From: Serratia sarumanii
GTDB taxonomy: Bacteria > Pseudomonadota > Gammaproteobacteria > Enterobacterales > Enterobacteriaceae
Direction of reading: 5' to 3'
Length of the DNA stretch: 64,000 nt
NCBI RefSeq assembly: GCF_029962605.1
Contig: NZ_CP124750.1
Coordinates: forward strand, 3,906,001-3,970,000
Both the position numbers and the translations under genes were made by a program. Position 1 is the first letter of the stretch. Every line of letters starts with the position of its first letter. The notes below the pieces were generated by a model. That model saw only the letters and a list, made by a program, of their open reading frames with translations, had not been told where the DNA came from and did not search any database. Below, one piece after another: positions 7,334-20,668 of this stretch.

Positions 7334-9982
7334 ATGAGCCAGCGAGGGTTAGAAGCGCTACTACGTCCCAAATCGATCGCCGTGCTGGGCGCTTCGCAGC
7401 AGCCCGGCCGCGCCGGCAACCTGATGATGAGCAACCTGCTGGCCGGCGGATTCGGCGGGCCCATCTTGCCGGTCACGCCGCGCTACAAGGCGGTATGCGG
7501 CGTGATGGCCTACCCCGACGTCGCCAGCCTGCCGCTGACGCCGGATCTGGCGATCATCTGCACCCACGCCAAACGCAATCTGGCGCTGATTGAAGCGCTG
7601 GGCCAACGCGGCTGCAAAACCGCCATTGTGCTCTCTTCGCCGCCGGAACAGTTCGCCGAGCTGAAGGCCTGCGCGCAGCGCTATGTCATGCGGCTGTTGG
7701 GCCCCAACAGTCTGGGGCTGCTGGCGCCGTGGCAGGGCATCAACGCCAGCTTCTCGCCGGTGCCGATCCAAAAGGGCAAGCTGGCGTTTATCTCGCAGTC
7801 CGCCGCCGTGGCCAACACCATTCTCGACTGGGCGCAGCAGCGCGAAGTCGGTTTCTCCTACTTCATCGCGCTGGGCGACAGCCTGGATATCGACGTCGAC
7901 GACCTGCTCGACTTTTTGGCGCGCGACAGCAAGACCAGCGCCATCCTGCTGTATCTGGAAAACATCAGCGACGCGCGGCGCTTTCTCTCCGCCTCGCGCA
8001 GCGCCTCACGCAACAAGCCCATTCTGGTGATCAAAAGCGGCCGCAGCCAACAGGCGCAGCTGCTGCTCAACAGCCAGCTGGGGCTGGACGCCGCCTACGA
8101 CGCCGCCATCCAGCGCGCCGGCCTGCTGCGCGTGCAGGATACCCACGAGCTGTTCTCGGCGGTGGAAACCCTCAGCCATATGCATCCGCTGCGCGGCGAG
8201 CGGCTGATGATCGTCAGCAACGGGGCGGCGCCGGCGGCGATGGCGCTGGACGAACTGCTCGGACGCAACGGCAAGCTGGCCACGCTGAGCGATGAGAGCC
8301 TGGCAAAATTGAGCGACGCGCTGCCGGATTTCATCCGCGCCGGCAATCCGCTCGACCTGCGAGATGACGCCACGCCGCAGCGCTTCCTGGCGGCAATCGA
8401 AGCGCTGCTCGACAGCCACGACTATGACGCGCTGCTGTTGATCCACGCGCCGAGCGCGGCGGCGCCGGGCACCGCCACGGCGGAACGGCTGATCGACGCG
8501 CTGCATCGCCATGCGCGCGGCAAGCGCATCACGTTGCTGACCAACTGGTGCGGCGAATACTCTTCTCAAGAGGCGCGCCGGCTGTTTACCGAGGCCGCCA
8601 TTCCCACCTACCGCACCCCGGAAGGCGCGGTGACCGCCTTTATGCATATGGTGGAATACCGCCGCAATCAGAAGCAGCTGAAAGAGACGCCGGCGCTGCC
8701 GATCGGCCTCACCGCCAACACCGCCGACGCCCACCGCCTTATCCATCAGGCGCTGGCCGAAGGCGCCACCCAGCTGGATACCCACGAGGTGCAATCCATT
8801 CTGCAGGCCTATGACCTGAGCACCCTGCCGACCTGGATCGCCGAAGACAGCGCCGAAGCGGTACACATCGCCGAACAGATCGGCTACCCGGTGGCGCTGA
8901 AGCTGCGTTCGCCGGATATCCCGCATAAATCGGAAGTTCAGGGCGTCATGCTCTACCTGCGCACCGCGACCGAAGTGCAGCGCGCGGCGGAGGCGATCCT
9001 CGACCGCGTGAAGCGCACCTACCCTCAGGCGCGCATTCACGGCCTGCTGGTGCAGAGCATGGCCAACCGCGCCGGTGCCCAGGAGCTGCGCATCGCGGTG
9101 GAGCAGGATGCGATTTTCGGCCCGCTGATCATGCTGGGCGAAGGCGGCGTGGAATGGCGACAGGAAAATCAGGTGGCGGTCGCGCTGCCGCCGCTGAACA
9201 TGGCGCTGGCGCGTTATCTGGTGCTGCAGGCGGTGAAAGGCGGCAAGATCCGCGGCCGCAGCGCGCTGCGGCCTTTGGATATCCCCGGGCTGAGCCGCCT
9301 GCTGGTGCAGGTCTCCAACCTGATCCTCGACTGCCCGGAGATCGCCCGGCTGGATATTCACCCGGTGCTGGCCTCCGGCAGCGAATTCACCCTGCTGGAC
9401 GTTTCGATGCAGCTCGCGCCGTTCAGCGGCGATCCGCAGGCGCGGCTGGCGATTCGCCCTTATCCGCATGAGCTGGAAGAAACCATCGCGTTGAAAGACG
9501 GCAGCCAATGCCTGTTCCGCCCGATCCTGCCGGAAGACGAGCCGGCGCTGAAGCATTTCATTGACCGGGTGACCAAGGAAGACCTCTATTATCGCTACTT
9601 CAGCGAGATCAACGAGTTTACCCATGACGATTTGGCCAACATGACGCAGATCGACTACGATCGAGAAATGGCCTTTGTGGCGGTGCGCGCAGACGAGATC
9701 ATCGGCGTGACTCGCGCGCTGTCCGATCCGGACAACACCGACGCCGAATTCGCCGTGCTGGTGCGTTCCGACCTGAAAGGCCTGGGCCTGGGCCGCCAGC
9801 TGCTGGAGAAAATGATCGCCTATGCGCGCGCCCATGGCCTGACCCGTCTGAGCGGCATCACCATGCCGAATAACCGCGGCATGATCGCGTTGGCGCAGCG
9901 GCTGGGCTTTGGCATCGAGGTGCAGCTTGAGGACGGCATCGTCAATCTGACGCTGCCGCTGCAGGCCGCCGACGCGCAGTGA
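7334..9982 (+). CDS. patZ: Protein lysine acetyltransferase PatZ (Pka/YfiQ)
   Basis: Acetylates lysines of metabolic enzymes, the best-known target in enterobacteria being acetyl-CoA synthetase; the reverse reaction is by CobB. The 882 residues form three parts. First is a large region related to NDP-forming acyl-CoA synthetases, with CoA-binding domain RPKSIAVLGASQQPGRAGN near the start. Second is an ATP-grasp-like domain at about residues 480-700 (YPVALKLRSPDIPHKSEVQG). Third is a GNAT domain at about 725-875 with the acetyl-CoA loop GLGLGRQLLEKM. AGGAG lies shortly before ATG 7334. No terminator is seen before pssA, 152 bases further on. Confidence 0.96.
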   Translation: MSQRGLEALLRPKSIAVLGASQQPGRAGNLMMSNLLAGGFGGPILPVTPRYKAVCGVMAYPDVASLPLTPDLAIICTHAKRNLALIEALGQRGCKTAIVLSSPPEQFAELKACAQRYVMRLLGPNSLGLLAPWQGINASFSPVPIQKGKLAFISQSAAVANTILDWAQQREVGFSYFIALGDSLDIDVDDLLDFLARDSKTSAILLYLENISDARRFLSASRSASRNKPILVIKSGRSQQAQLLLNSQLGLDAAYDAAIQRAGLLRVQDTHELFSAVETLSHMHPLRGERLMIVSNGAAPAAMALDELLGRNGKLATLSDESLAKLSDALPDFIRAGNPLDLRDDATPQRFLAAIEALLDSHDYDALLLIHAPSAAAPGTATAERLIDALHRHARGKRITLLTNWCGEYSSQEARRLFTEAAIPTYRTPEGAVTAFMHMVEYRRNQKQLKETPALPIGLTANTADAHRLIHQALAEGATQLDTHEVQSILQAYDLSTLPTWIAEDSAEAVHIAEQIGYPVALKLRSPDIPHKSEVQGVMLYLRTATEVQRAAEAILDRVKRTYPQARIHGLLVQSMANRAGAQELRIAVEQDAIFGPLIMLGEGGVEWRQENQVAVALPPLNMALARYLVLQAVKGGKIRGRSALRPLDIPGLSRLLVQVSNLILDCPEIARLDIHPVLASGSEFTLLDVSMQLAPFSGDPQARLAIRPYPHELEETIALKDGSQCLFRPILPEDEPALKHFIDRVTKEDLYYRYFSEINEFTHDDLANMTQIDYDREMAFVAVRADEIIGVTRALSDPDNTDAEFAVLVRSDLKGLGLGRQLLEKMIAYARAHGLTRLSGITMPNNRGMIALAQRLGFGIEVQLEDGIVNLTLPLQAADAQ

Positions 9983-10134
9983 CCTGCGTCGCAATGCGCT
10001 ACGAATCCACCACTTAACGCCAAAACATACGCACAATCGAGGCAACTAATGGTATTATCGCCCGATTATTCGGTTTAATGTTTTTATGCCTGTGGCGTTC
10101 CGGCCATCAATCATGAGAGAAGAAACGCACTGTG

Positions 10135-11490
10135 ATGTTGTCAAAATTTAAACGTAGCAAACATCAACAACACCTTGCACAACTGCCCAAACTCCCCCAG
10201 ACGGTTGCTGATGTTCGTACGTTGTACGCGCCGTCCGATTTTCGCACCACGCTGCTGGACGCCATCGCCAACGCTACCCAACGCATCTATCTGGTGGCCC
10301 TGTATCTGGAGCATGACGACGCAGGGCGCGAGATCCTCAACGCGCTGTATCAAGCCAAGCAGCGGCGGCCCGAGCTGGAAATCTGCGTGCTGGTCGACTG
10401 GCACCGCGCACAGCGCGGCCGCATCGGCGCCGCCGCCGCCAATACCAACGCCGACTGGTACTGTGCCATGGCCGGCCAACATCCCGAGCAGTCGGTGCCT
10501 ATCTACGGCGTGCCGGTCAATACCCGCGAAGCGTTGGGCGTACTGCACCTGAAGGGCTTTGTGGTCGACGATACCGTGATCTACAGTGGCGCCAGCATCA
10601 ACGACGTTTATCTGCATCAGCATGAGAAATACCGTTACGATCGCTACCAGCTGATCACCAACGAGGTGTTGGCCGATACCCTGATCGATTACATCAAGCA
10701 GCATCTGCTCACCGCCGGCGCCGTACAGCGCCTCGATCGCAGCGATCGGCCGAAAAGCCCGGAGATCAAAAACGAGACCCGCCTGTTCCGTTTCGCCCTT
10801 CGCCGCGCCGGCTATCACTTCCGCGGCAAGGCCGGCAACGATGAGTTGGCGGTGACGCCGCTGGTTGGGCTTGGCAAGCAAAGCGTGCTGAATAAAACCA
10901 TTCATCACCTGATGTCGTGCGCCGACCAGAAACTGACGCTATGCACCCCTTATTTCAACCTGCCGGCGCTGCTGGTGCGCAATATCATTTATCTGCTGCG
11001 CCAGGGCAAACAGGTGGAGATCATCGTCGGCGACAAGACCGCCAACGACTTCTATATTCCGGAAGACCAGCCGTTCAAAATCATCGGCGCGCTGCCCTAC
11101 CTGTACGAGATCAACCTGCGCCGTTTTCTGAGCCGCTTGCAGCGCTATATCGACACCGGGCAGCTGATCGTGCGTCTGTGGAAGGATGGCGATAACAGCT
11201 ATCATCTGAAAGGCATGTGGGTTGACGAAGAGTGGCAGCTGATTACCGGCAATAATCTCAACCCGCGCGCCTGGCGGTTGGATCTGGAAAACGCCATTCT
11301 GATCCACGATCCCAAGCAGGAAATGCGCGAGCAGCGGCAAACAGAACTGGAGTGCATCCGCACTCACACCACCGTGGTCGGCCATTATCAGGAACTGCAA
11401 AGCATTCAGCAGTACCCGATCAAGGTGCGCAAGCTGATTCGCCGTCTGCGGCGTATCCGCATCGATCGGTTGATTAGCCGTATCCTGTAA
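10135..11490 (+). CDS. pssA: Phosphatidylserine synthase (CDP-diacylglycerol-serine O-phosphatidyltransferase)
   Basis: Condenses CDP-diacylglycerol with L-serine, the committed step to phosphatidylethanolamine; the E. coli enzyme is peripheral and associates with ribosomes and membrane. The 451 residues match the E. coli length. As a phospholipase D-type enzyme it has two HxK motifs: His138-Leu-Lys140 with Asp145 in HLKGFVVDD, and His357-Leu-Lys359 with Asp364 in HLKGMWVDE. The very basic C-terminus (RKLIRRLRRIRIDRL) fits a role in membrane or ribosome contact. ATG 10135 is chosen over the GTG three bases earlier because it matches the family N-terminus MLSKFKR. Unlike E. coli, no yfiM lies between pssA and kgtP. 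Confidence 0.97.
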   Translation: MLSKFKRSKHQQHLAQLPKLPQTVADVRTLYAPSDFRTTLLDAIANATQRIYLVALYLEHDDAGREILNALYQAKQRRPELEICVLVDWHRAQRGRIGAAAANTNADWYCAMAGQHPEQSVPIYGVPVNTREALGVLHLKGFVVDDTVIYSGASINDVYLHQHEKYRYDRYQLITNEVLADTLIDYIKQHLLTAGAVQRLDRSDRPKSPEIKNETRLFRFALRRAGYHFRGKAGNDELAVTPLVGLGKQSVLNKTIHHLMSCADQKLTLCTPYFNLPALLVRNIIYLLRQGKQVEIIVGDKTANDFYIPEDQPFKIIGALPYLYEINLRRFLSRLQRYIDTGQLIVRLWKDGDNSYHLKGMWVDEEWQLITGNNLNPRAWRLDLENAILIHDPKQEMREQRQTELECIRTHTTVVGHYQELQSIQQYPIKVRKLIRRLRRIRIDRLISRIL

Positions 11491-11502
11491 GATCTACTCT
11501 GA

Positions 11503-11525
11503 CCCCGGCCAAGGCCGGGGTTTTT
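11503..11525 (+). terminator. Intrinsic terminator after pssA
   Basis: CCCCGGCC (11503-11510) pairs with GGCCGGGG (11513-11520), followed by TTTTT. The minus-strand side has no T-run, so it serves pssA rather than the converging kgtP. Confidence 0.8.
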
Positions 11526-11526
11526 A

Positions 11527-12837
11527 TTACAGCTGTATTTCCTTGCCTTTACGATGCAGCCGGAGCGAGACCAGCAACGCCAGCAGGCACATGCCGGAAA
11601 CATACCAGAAGAAGGCATTTTCCACGCCGAACGATTTAAGCGACAGCGCGACATATTCCGCCGAACCGCCGAACAGGGCATTCGCTACCGCATAAGACAA
11701 GCCTACCCCTAACGCACGCACCTCCGGCGGGAACATCTCGGCTTTAAGCAGCCCGCTGATCGAGGTGTAAAAGCTGACAACGAACAGCGCCAGTACGATC
11801 AGGCCGAACGCCATAAAGGGGTTGCTCACCCCTTTCAGGGCGAACAGGATCGGCACCGTCAACAGGGTGGCCAATGCCGAGAAGATCAGCATCGAGCTGC
11901 GACGGCCGATTTTGTCCGAGAACGCGCCTGCCGCCGGCTGCAGCAGCATGAAGACGAACAGCGCGGCGGTCATGATGCCGCTGGCCAGCTTGGCGTCCAT
12001 ACCGGCGGTGTTCACCAGATATTTCTGCATATAGGTGGTAAAAGTGTAAAAGGTCAGTGAACCGGCGGCGGTAAAGCCCAACACCATCACAAACGCCTTG
12101 CGGTTTTTCCATAGCCCCGTCAGCGAACCGGCATCTTGGTGGTTACGTGTTTTCGCATCGGAGGTTTCATTCAGCGAGCGGCGCAGGTACAGCGCCACCA
12201 CCGCCAACAGCGCACCGAGCGCAAACGGGATACGCCAGCCCCACGCCTTCAGCTCTTCACCGGACAATATTTGCTGCAGGATCACCAATACCAGCAGCGC
12301 CAGCAGTTGCCCGCCGATCAGCGTAACATACTGGAACGACGCGTAGAAGCCGCGCCGCCCCTTGATTGCCACCTCGCTCATGTAGGTGGCGCTGGTGCCG
12401 TACTCGCCGCCCACAGACAGCCCCTGGAACAATCGCGCGATCAGCAGCAGCGCCGGCGCCCAGCTGCCGATCGACTCATACGTCGGCAGGCAGGCGATCA
12501 CCAACGATCCGGCGCACATCATGCAGACCGAAAGCAGCATCGAGTTTTTCCGGCCGTGTTTGTCGGCGATGTAGCCGAACAGCCAGCCGCCGATAGGTCG
12601 CATAAAGAAGCCGGCGGCGAACACCCCGGCGGTTTGCAGCAGCTGTGTGGTGCTGTTGCCCGCCGGAAAAAATGAGGCAGCAAAATAGATTGAGCAGAAG
12701 GAGTAAACGTAAAAATCAAACCACTCCACCAGATTGCCTGATGAAGCCCCGACGATGGCAAAAATGCGTTTTTTGTTATCCAGCGCCCCCTGTTCGACGC
12801 CGCGTTCATCCTCAAGAACCGAGGTTGTTTCTGTCAT
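11527..12837 (-). CDS. kgtP: Alpha-ketoglutarate:H+ symporter
   Basis: Major-facilitator inner-membrane permease importing 2-oxoglutarate with protons. The 436 residues align throughout with E. coli KgtP. Signature stretches are [14 protein letters not shown] in helix 1, [20 protein letters not shown] (the loop 2-3 motif of the metabolite:H+ symporter family), and [21 protein letters not shown]. The start at 12837 has GGAGAAAAT upstream; the frame extends eight codons further without family support. A weak promoter candidate on the minus strand has TTGGCT (12926-12921), 17 bases, then AATAAA (12903-12898). It converges on pssA and lies downstream of the rRNA operon, on the same strand. Confidence 0.96.
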   Translation of the reverse strand: MTETTSVLEDERGVEQGALDNKKRIFAIVGASSGNLVEWFDFYVYSFCSIYFAASFFPAGNSTTQLLQTAGVFAAGFFMRPIGGWLFGYIADKHGRKNSMLLSVCMMCAGSLVIACLPTYESIGSWAPALLLIARLFQGLSVGGEYGTSATYMSEVAIKGRRGFYASFQYVTLIGGQLLALLVLVILQQILSGEELKAWGWRIPFALGALLAVVALYLRRSLNETSDAKTRNHQDAGSLTGLWKNRKAFVMVLGFTAAGSLTFYTFTTYMQKYLVNTAGMDAKLASGIMTAALFVFMLLQPAAGAFSDKIGRRSSMLIFSALATLLTVPILFALKGVSNPFMAFGLIVLALFVVSFYTSISGLLKAEMFPPEVRALGVGLSYAVANALFGGSAEYVALSLKSFGVENAFFWYVSGMCLLALLVSLRLHRKGKEIQL

Positions 12838-13050
12838 GGTATTTTCTCCGAGCCATAGCAATGATGAAATTCGGCGTCCTGCCGCTCTAGTTGTTACTTT
12901 ATTGTTATTTATAAGTTAACAGCCAAACTTAATAGCGGACGAAGAATATCTGGCGTTTGAAAGGACAATGCGCGGAATTTGTGATGAATATTAAACCGCA
13001 CGCTGAAAGCTGAAGCGGATTGCAACGGGGATTTTCCGTTTTACGCATAG

Positions 13051-13079
13051 CAAAAAGCCCTGAACGTCAGTTCAGGGCT
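13051..13079 (-). terminator. Distal rrn terminator
   Basis: AGCCCTGAAC (13056-13065) pairs perfectly with GTTCAGGGCT (13070-13079). Read on the minus strand the stem is followed by TTTTTG, so it terminates transcription leaving the rRNA operon before kgtP. Confidence 0.85.
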
Positions 13080-13089
13080 TTCGGCTTGG

Positions 13090-13104
13090 TTTGATGCCTG
13101 GCAG
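13090..13104 (-). repeat. Repeat of the 5S rRNA 3' end
   Basis: Fifteen bases identical to 13344-13358, i.e. the last 11 bases of the 5S gene plus the four just beyond it. On the minus strand both copies read CTGCCAGGCATCAAA and both precede a terminator hairpin, as expected for a remnant of a lost second 5S unit. Confidence 0.75.
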
Positions 13105-13239
13105 TTTATGGCGGGCGTCCTGCCCGCCCCCCTTCGGGCCGTTGCTTCGCAACGTTCAAATCCGCTCCCGGCGGATTTGTCCTACAAAATTCCTCTCATC
13201 CTGAGACTCTCCCCTCCGGGGCCGCCGCACGCGGCGTTA

Positions 13240-13260
13240 AGGCCCGTTCCCGACGGGCCT
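13240..13260. terminator. Strong inverted repeat in the rrn distal region
   Basis: AGGCCCGT (13240-13247) pairs with ACGGGCCT (13253-13260). Neither side has a long T-run, so it may be a weak terminator or a remnant. Confidence 0.4.
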
Positions 13261-13302
13261 TTCGCATGGCCATGCTCGAGCAGAACGCCAGATAACAGAC
13301 AA

Positions 13303-13333
13303 AACAAAAAGCCCCATGCTTTCGCATGAGGCT
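13303..13333 (-). terminator. First rrn terminator, directly after 5S
   Basis: AGCCCCATGC (13310-13319) pairs with GCATGAGGCT (13324-13333) with one G-T wobble on the minus strand, followed there by TTTTTGTTTT. It lies 15 bases after the 5S end. Confidence 0.88.
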
Positions 13334-13347
13334 TGTTGTTTTATTTG

Positions 13348-13467
13348 ATGCCTGGCAGTGTCCTACTCTCGCATGGGGAGACCCCACACTACCATCGGCG
13401 CTACGGCGTTTCACTTCTGAGTTCGGCATGGGGTCAGGTGGGACCACCGCGCTATTGCCGCCAGGCA
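13348..13467 (-). rRNA. rrf: 5S ribosomal RNA
   Basis: 120 bases, the E. coli length. On the minus strand it starts TGCCTGGCGGCAATAGCGCG and ends CTGCCAGGCAT, with the terminal helix complementary. Conserved internal parts include GTGGTCCCACCTGACCCCAT and AACTCAGAAGTGAAACGCC. A 101-base spacer separates it from 23S. Confidence 0.98.
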
Positions 13468-13553
13468 AATTCGTTTCATTCCAACCGCGTCACTCTCGTG
13501 TCGCCATCAGAACCAATCTCGGAACTTCGCTGAAAATCTCTTCGTCTCTAAAA

Positions 13554-13568
13554 CACCTTCGGTGTTGT

Positions 13569-13576
<8 letters not shown>
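13554..13576 (-). other. 3' arm of the 23S precursor processing stem
   Basis: The sequence around the 23S 3' end is complementary, with one bulge and a few wobbles, to the flank of the 23S 5' end at 16471-16492. This is the double-stranded stem normally cut by RNase III. Confidence 0.7.
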
Positions 13577-16470
<2,894 letters not shown>

Positions 16471-16476
<6 letters not shown>

Positions 16477-16492
16477 TCACAACCCGAAGATG
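16471..16492 (-). other. 5' arm of the 23S precursor processing stem
   Basis: Pairs with 13554-13576 to loop out the 23S gene; the expected RNase III substrate. Confidence 0.7.
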
Positions 16493-16612
16493 TTTCCATC
16501 GTTCAAGTTGCAAACATTTGAGAGACTCTATGACAGGTTACTCTTCATTCCGGTACTTCTACGGAGGAATGAATTTCAGCCGTCATGTTTCAATTTTCAG
16601 CTTGTTCCAGAT

Positions 16613-16624
16613 TGTTAAAGAGCA
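16613..16624 (-). promoter_or_regulatory. boxA antitermination element before 23S
   Basis: TGCTCTTTAACA on the minus strand, identical to the leader boxA. It lies in the 207-base spacer between tRNA-Ala and 23S, the usual place for the second nut-like site of enterobacterial rrn operons. Confidence 0.85.
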
Positions 16625-16683
16625 AAATACTTCGCAGCATACTGTTGCCAATATACTCTGAAGTAGTGAAATACCGGACTATA

Positions 16684-16759
16684 TGGTGGAGCTAAGCGGG
16701 ATCGAACCGCTGACCTCCTGCGTGCAAGGCAGGCGCTCTCCCAGCTGAGCTATAGCCCC
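16684..16759 (-). tRNA. alaT-type: tRNA-Ala (anticodon TGC)
   Basis: 76 bases with encoded CCA. On the minus strand it starts GGGGCTATAGCTCAGC, has anticodon loop CTTGCAC and the T arm GGTTCGATCC, and ends GCTCCACCA. Second tRNA in the 16S-23S spacer. Confidence 0.98.
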
Positions 16760-16797
16760 ATACAGTCACGCGCAGTACCTTTTCCACTTCCGAGAAG

Positions 16798-16874
<77 letters not shown>

Positions 16875-16903
16875 ATAAAGGTATTTCTGCTCGTTACTTT
16901 TTC

Positions 16904-16925
16904 ATCAGACAATCTGTGTGAGCAC
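16904..16925 (-). other. 3' arm of the 16S precursor processing stem
   Basis: 22 bases complementary, with one mismatch, to the leader segment at 18620-18641. Together they form the stem that encloses pre-16S rRNA. Confidence 0.8.
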
Positions 16926-16949
16926 GCCACGCGAACTAATATCTTTAGG

Positions 16950-18491
<1,542 letters not shown>

Positions 18492-18619
18492 AAAGCTTGA
18501 TGTGCTTCCACTCGAGAAGCGATGCTCAAAGATTTACTGCATGAATTTTACTTCAGTTAGTCACTCTTCAAGACTTGATATTTTTTTGCATCCGAGGATG
18601 CTGGATATCGTCTTGTGGA

Positions 18620-18641
18620 GTGCCCACACAGATTGTCTGAT
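18620..18641 (-). other. 5' arm of the 16S precursor processing stem
   Basis: Leader sequence ATCAGACAATCTGTGTGGGC and two further bases on the minus strand, pairing with 16904-16925. Confidence 0.8.
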
Positions 18642-18645
18642 AAAT

Positions 18646-18657
18646 TGTTAAAGAGCA
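18646..18657 (-). promoter_or_regulatory. Leader boxA antitermination element
   Basis: TGCTCTTTAACA on the minus strand, the NusB/NusE-binding boxA of rrn operons, just upstream of the 16S processing stem. Confidence 0.9.
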
Positions 18658-18659
18658 GT

Positions 18660-18686
18660 GAGTTAGGCGCTTTCGCTTGCTAACTC
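18660..18686 (-). promoter_or_regulatory. Leader boxB hairpin
   Basis: GAGTTAG (18660-18666) pairs with CTAACTC (18680-18686) and the inner bases extend the stem imperfectly. It lies between P2 and boxA, the usual position of boxB. Confidence 0.75.
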
Positions 18687-18696
18687 GAGGTGGCGT

Positions 18697-18724
18697 ATAT
18701 TACGCCTTCCTCTTTCAGAGTCAA
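18697..18724 (-). promoter_or_regulatory. rrn promoter P2
   Basis: On the minus strand TTGACT (18724-18719), a 16-base spacer and TAATAT (18702-18697), close to E. coli rrn P2 sequences. Confidence 0.85.
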
Positions 18725-18795
18725 CCCTAATTTTCAGGATTTTTTCTCTGCGACCCCCGGATACTCTGTGAAGTTGTTCACATGTTCCGTGTCGA

Positions 18796-18832
18796 TGGAG
18801 GCGCATTATAGGGAGCCGGTTCAGAATGACAA
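18796..18832 (-). promoter_or_regulatory. rrn promoter P1
   Basis: On the minus strand TTGTCA (18832-18827), a 16-base spacer and TATAAT (18810-18805), then the GC-rich discriminator GCGCCTCC associated with stringent control. An AT-rich stretch (18838-18858) upstream fits an UP element. Initiation is expected about 18796. Confidence 0.9.
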
Positions 18833-18884
18833 GCGATAATATGCATTTTTTATCTGACCGCTCACTATTCATTCGTAACGCCTA

Positions 18885-19448
18885 TTAAACCCGCTTTTTG
18901 ATGGCTTCAGGCAGGTCCGCCAGGCTATTTAGCACCCAATCGGCCAGCTTTTCGCCCTGCTCCGTCACCGGCTTGCCGGTACGCACCAGCACCTTGGTGC
19001 CGACGCCGGCCGCGATCGCCGCCTGCATATCTTCCGGTTTATCGCCCACCATATAAGAAGCGGCCATATCGATGTTCAATTCCTGCTGCGCTTGCAGCAG
19101 CATGCCCGGCTGCGGTTTACGGCAGTCACACACCTGACGATACTCTTCTACTACCGCCTCCGGATGGTGCGGGCAGAAATAGATGCCGTCGAAGTCAACG
19201 TCGCGATCGGCCAGCGACCAGTCCATCCACTCGGTCAGGTACATGAATTGGTCTTCGCTGAACTTGCCGCGCGCAATGCCGGACTGATTGGTCACCATTA
19301 CCAGCGCGAAGCCCATCTTTTTGAGTTCGCGACAGGCGTCAATCACGCCGTCAATAAAGTGGAAGTTGTCGATTTCATGGACATAGCCATGGTCAACGTT
19401 AATCGTACCGTCACGATCGAGAAAAATTGCTGGAACGCTTTGTGTCAC
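18885..19448 (-). CDS. gmhB: D-glycero-beta-D-manno-heptose-1,7-bisphosphate 7-phosphatase
   Basis: HAD-family phosphatase that removes the C7 phosphate during ADP-heptose synthesis for the lipopolysaccharide inner core. The 187 residues carry the HAD nucleophile motif [11 protein letters not shown], motif II VTNQSG, the zinc-site region CPHHP...CDCRKP, and [10 protein letters not shown]. The start is GTG 19448, seven bases after AGGAGC and matching the family N-terminus [14 protein letters not shown]; an ATG at 19490 would add 14 unsupported residues. No terminator separates it from rrn P1, about 50 bases downstream. Confidence 0.95.
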   Translation of the reverse strand: MTQSVPAIFLDRDGTINVDHGYVHEIDNFHFIDGVIDACRELKKMGFALVMVTNQSGIARGKFSEDQFMYLTEWMDWSLADRDVDFDGIYFCPHHPEAVVEEYRQVCDCRKPQPGMLLQAQQELNIDMAASYMVGDKPEDMQAAIAAGVGTKVLVRTGKPVTEQGEKLADWVLNSLADLPEAIKKRV

Positions 19449-19532
19449 CGCTTTGCTCCTGAGGGCCTGTATACGCTGACAGTATCGCATGTTTTACCCC
19501 ACGCTGAGAACGCCGGAGAACGTCGCAGGCCG

Positions 19533-19563
19533 TTGACTTGGACGTCTAGACGCCTTAACATCT
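19533..19563 (+). promoter_or_regulatory. metNIQ promoter with overlapping MetJ operator (met boxes)
   Basis: TTGACT (19533-19538), a 17-base spacer and TAACAT (19556-19561). Tandem 8-base met boxes overlap it: GGACGTCT (19540-19547) and AGACGCCT (19548-19555), each 7/8 to the consensus AGACGTCT, then a weaker TAACATCT (19556-19563). MetJ with S-adenosylmethionine should repress here. Confidence 0.85.
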
Positions 19564-19636
19564 GATCCATACCTTGGTTCCACGCCGAGGTTTACTTTTA
19601 TCTAGCCACGGGCAACCACGCTAAAATAAGAAGAAT

Positions 19637-20668
19637 ATGATTAAACTTTCTAACATCACTAAAGTGTTCCAGCAGGGTTCGCGCACCATTACCGCGCTCT
19701 CTGACGTGACCCTTCACGTCCCTGCCGGGCAAATCTATGGCGTCATCGGTTCCTCCGGCGCCGGTAAAAGCACGCTGATTCGCTGCGCCAACATGCTGGA
19801 GCGCCCAACGTCCGGCCAGGTGCTGGTCGATGGTCAGGATCTGACCTCGCTGTCGGAAAGCGAACTGACGCGCGCCCGTCGCCAAATCGGCATGATCTTC
19901 CAGCACTTCAACCTGCTCTCTTCCCGCACGGTGTTCGGCAACGTGGCGCTGCCGCTGGAGCTGGACAATACGCCGCGCGCCGAGATCAAAAAGCGCGTGA
20001 CCGAACTGCTGGAGCTGGTCGGCCTGGCGGACAAGCACGACGCCTACCCGGCCAATCTGTCCGGCGGCCAGAAACAGCGCGTGGCGATCGCCCGCGCGCT
20101 GGCCAGCAATCCTAAAGTGCTGCTGTGCGATGAAGCCACCAGCGCGTTGGATCCGGCCACCACCCGTTCCATCCTGGAACTGCTGAAAGACATCAACCGC
20201 CGGCTGGGCCTGACCATTCTGCTGATCACCCATGAAATGGACGTGGTGAAACGCATCTGCGACCAGGTCGCGGTCATCAGCCAGGGGCAACTGATCGAAA
20301 AAGACAGCGTCAGCGAAGTGTTCTCGCACCCAAAAACCCCGCTGGCCCAGCAGTTCATTCAGTCCACGCTGCATCTGGATATCCCGGACGACTACGCCGC
20401 GCGCCTGTCGCCGGAGCGTCAGGGCGACCGCCAACCGCTGCTGCGCCTGGAGTTCACCGGCCAGTCGGTCGATGCGCCGCTGCTGTCTGAAGCCGCTCGC
20501 CGCTTCAACGTGAACAACAACATTATCAGCGCCCAGATGGATTATGCCGGCGGCGTGAAATTCGGCGTGATGCTGGCGGAGCTGCACGGCAGCGACGAAG
20601 ACGCGCTGGCGACGATTAAGTTCCTGCAGGAAAATCAGGTAAAAGTAGAGGTTCTGGGTTATGTCTGA
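19637..20668 (+). CDS. metN: Methionine ABC transporter ATP-binding protein
   Basis: ATPase of the D/L-methionine importer MetNIQ. The 343 residues have Walker [10 protein letters not shown] (about residues 38-46), the Q-loop in GMIFQHFNL, the signature [15 protein letters not shown], Walker [13 protein letters not shown] and the H-loop THEMD. The C-terminal NIL domain (about 265-343) is the allosteric methionine-binding part behind trans-inhibition in the E. coli complex. The coding end overlaps metI by eight bases, indicating translational coupling. Control by MetJ is predicted from the upstream boxes. Confidence 0.97.
   Translation: MIKLSNITKVFQQGSRTITALSDVTLHVPAGQIYGVIGSSGAGKSTLIRCANMLERPTSGQVLVDGQDLTSLSESELTRARRQIGMIFQHFNLLSSRTVFGNVALPLELDNTPRAEIKKRVTELLELVGLADKHDAYPANLSGGQKQRVAIARALASNPKVLLCDEATSALDPATTRSILELLKDINRRLGLTILLITHEMDVVKRICDQVAVISQGQLIEKDSVSEVFSHPKTPLAQQFIQSTLHLDIPDDYAARLSPERQGDRQPLLRLEFTGQSVDAPLLSEAARRFNVNNNIISAQMDYAGGVKFGVMLAELHGSDEDALATIKFLQENQVKVEVLGYV

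Larger units (their letters stand above)
12838..13347. other. Intergenic region between kgtP and the 5S gene: kgtP promoter zone and rrn distal region
   Basis: Bases 12838-13040 are AT-richer than the surroundings and should hold the kgtP promoter. Bases 13055-13340 resemble the E. coli rrnB distal region: several strong inverted repeats, including GGCGGGC with GCCCGCC near 13109-13127 and AAATCCGC with GCGGATTT near 13160-13180, plus a repeat of the 5S 3' end. No protein-coding gene is convincing here; the 73-90 residue frames across it cover the hairpins. Confidence 0.7.

Noticed and set aside
8006..10045. 679-codon open frame on the minus strand opposite patZ
   Set aside because: Arg/Gln/His-rich shadow frame, no domain, and patZ is conserved throughout on the plus strand.
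13109..13180. Inverted repeats as a CRISPR or transposon end
   Set aside because: They are single hairpins of the rrn distal region, without repeated units, spacers or target duplication.
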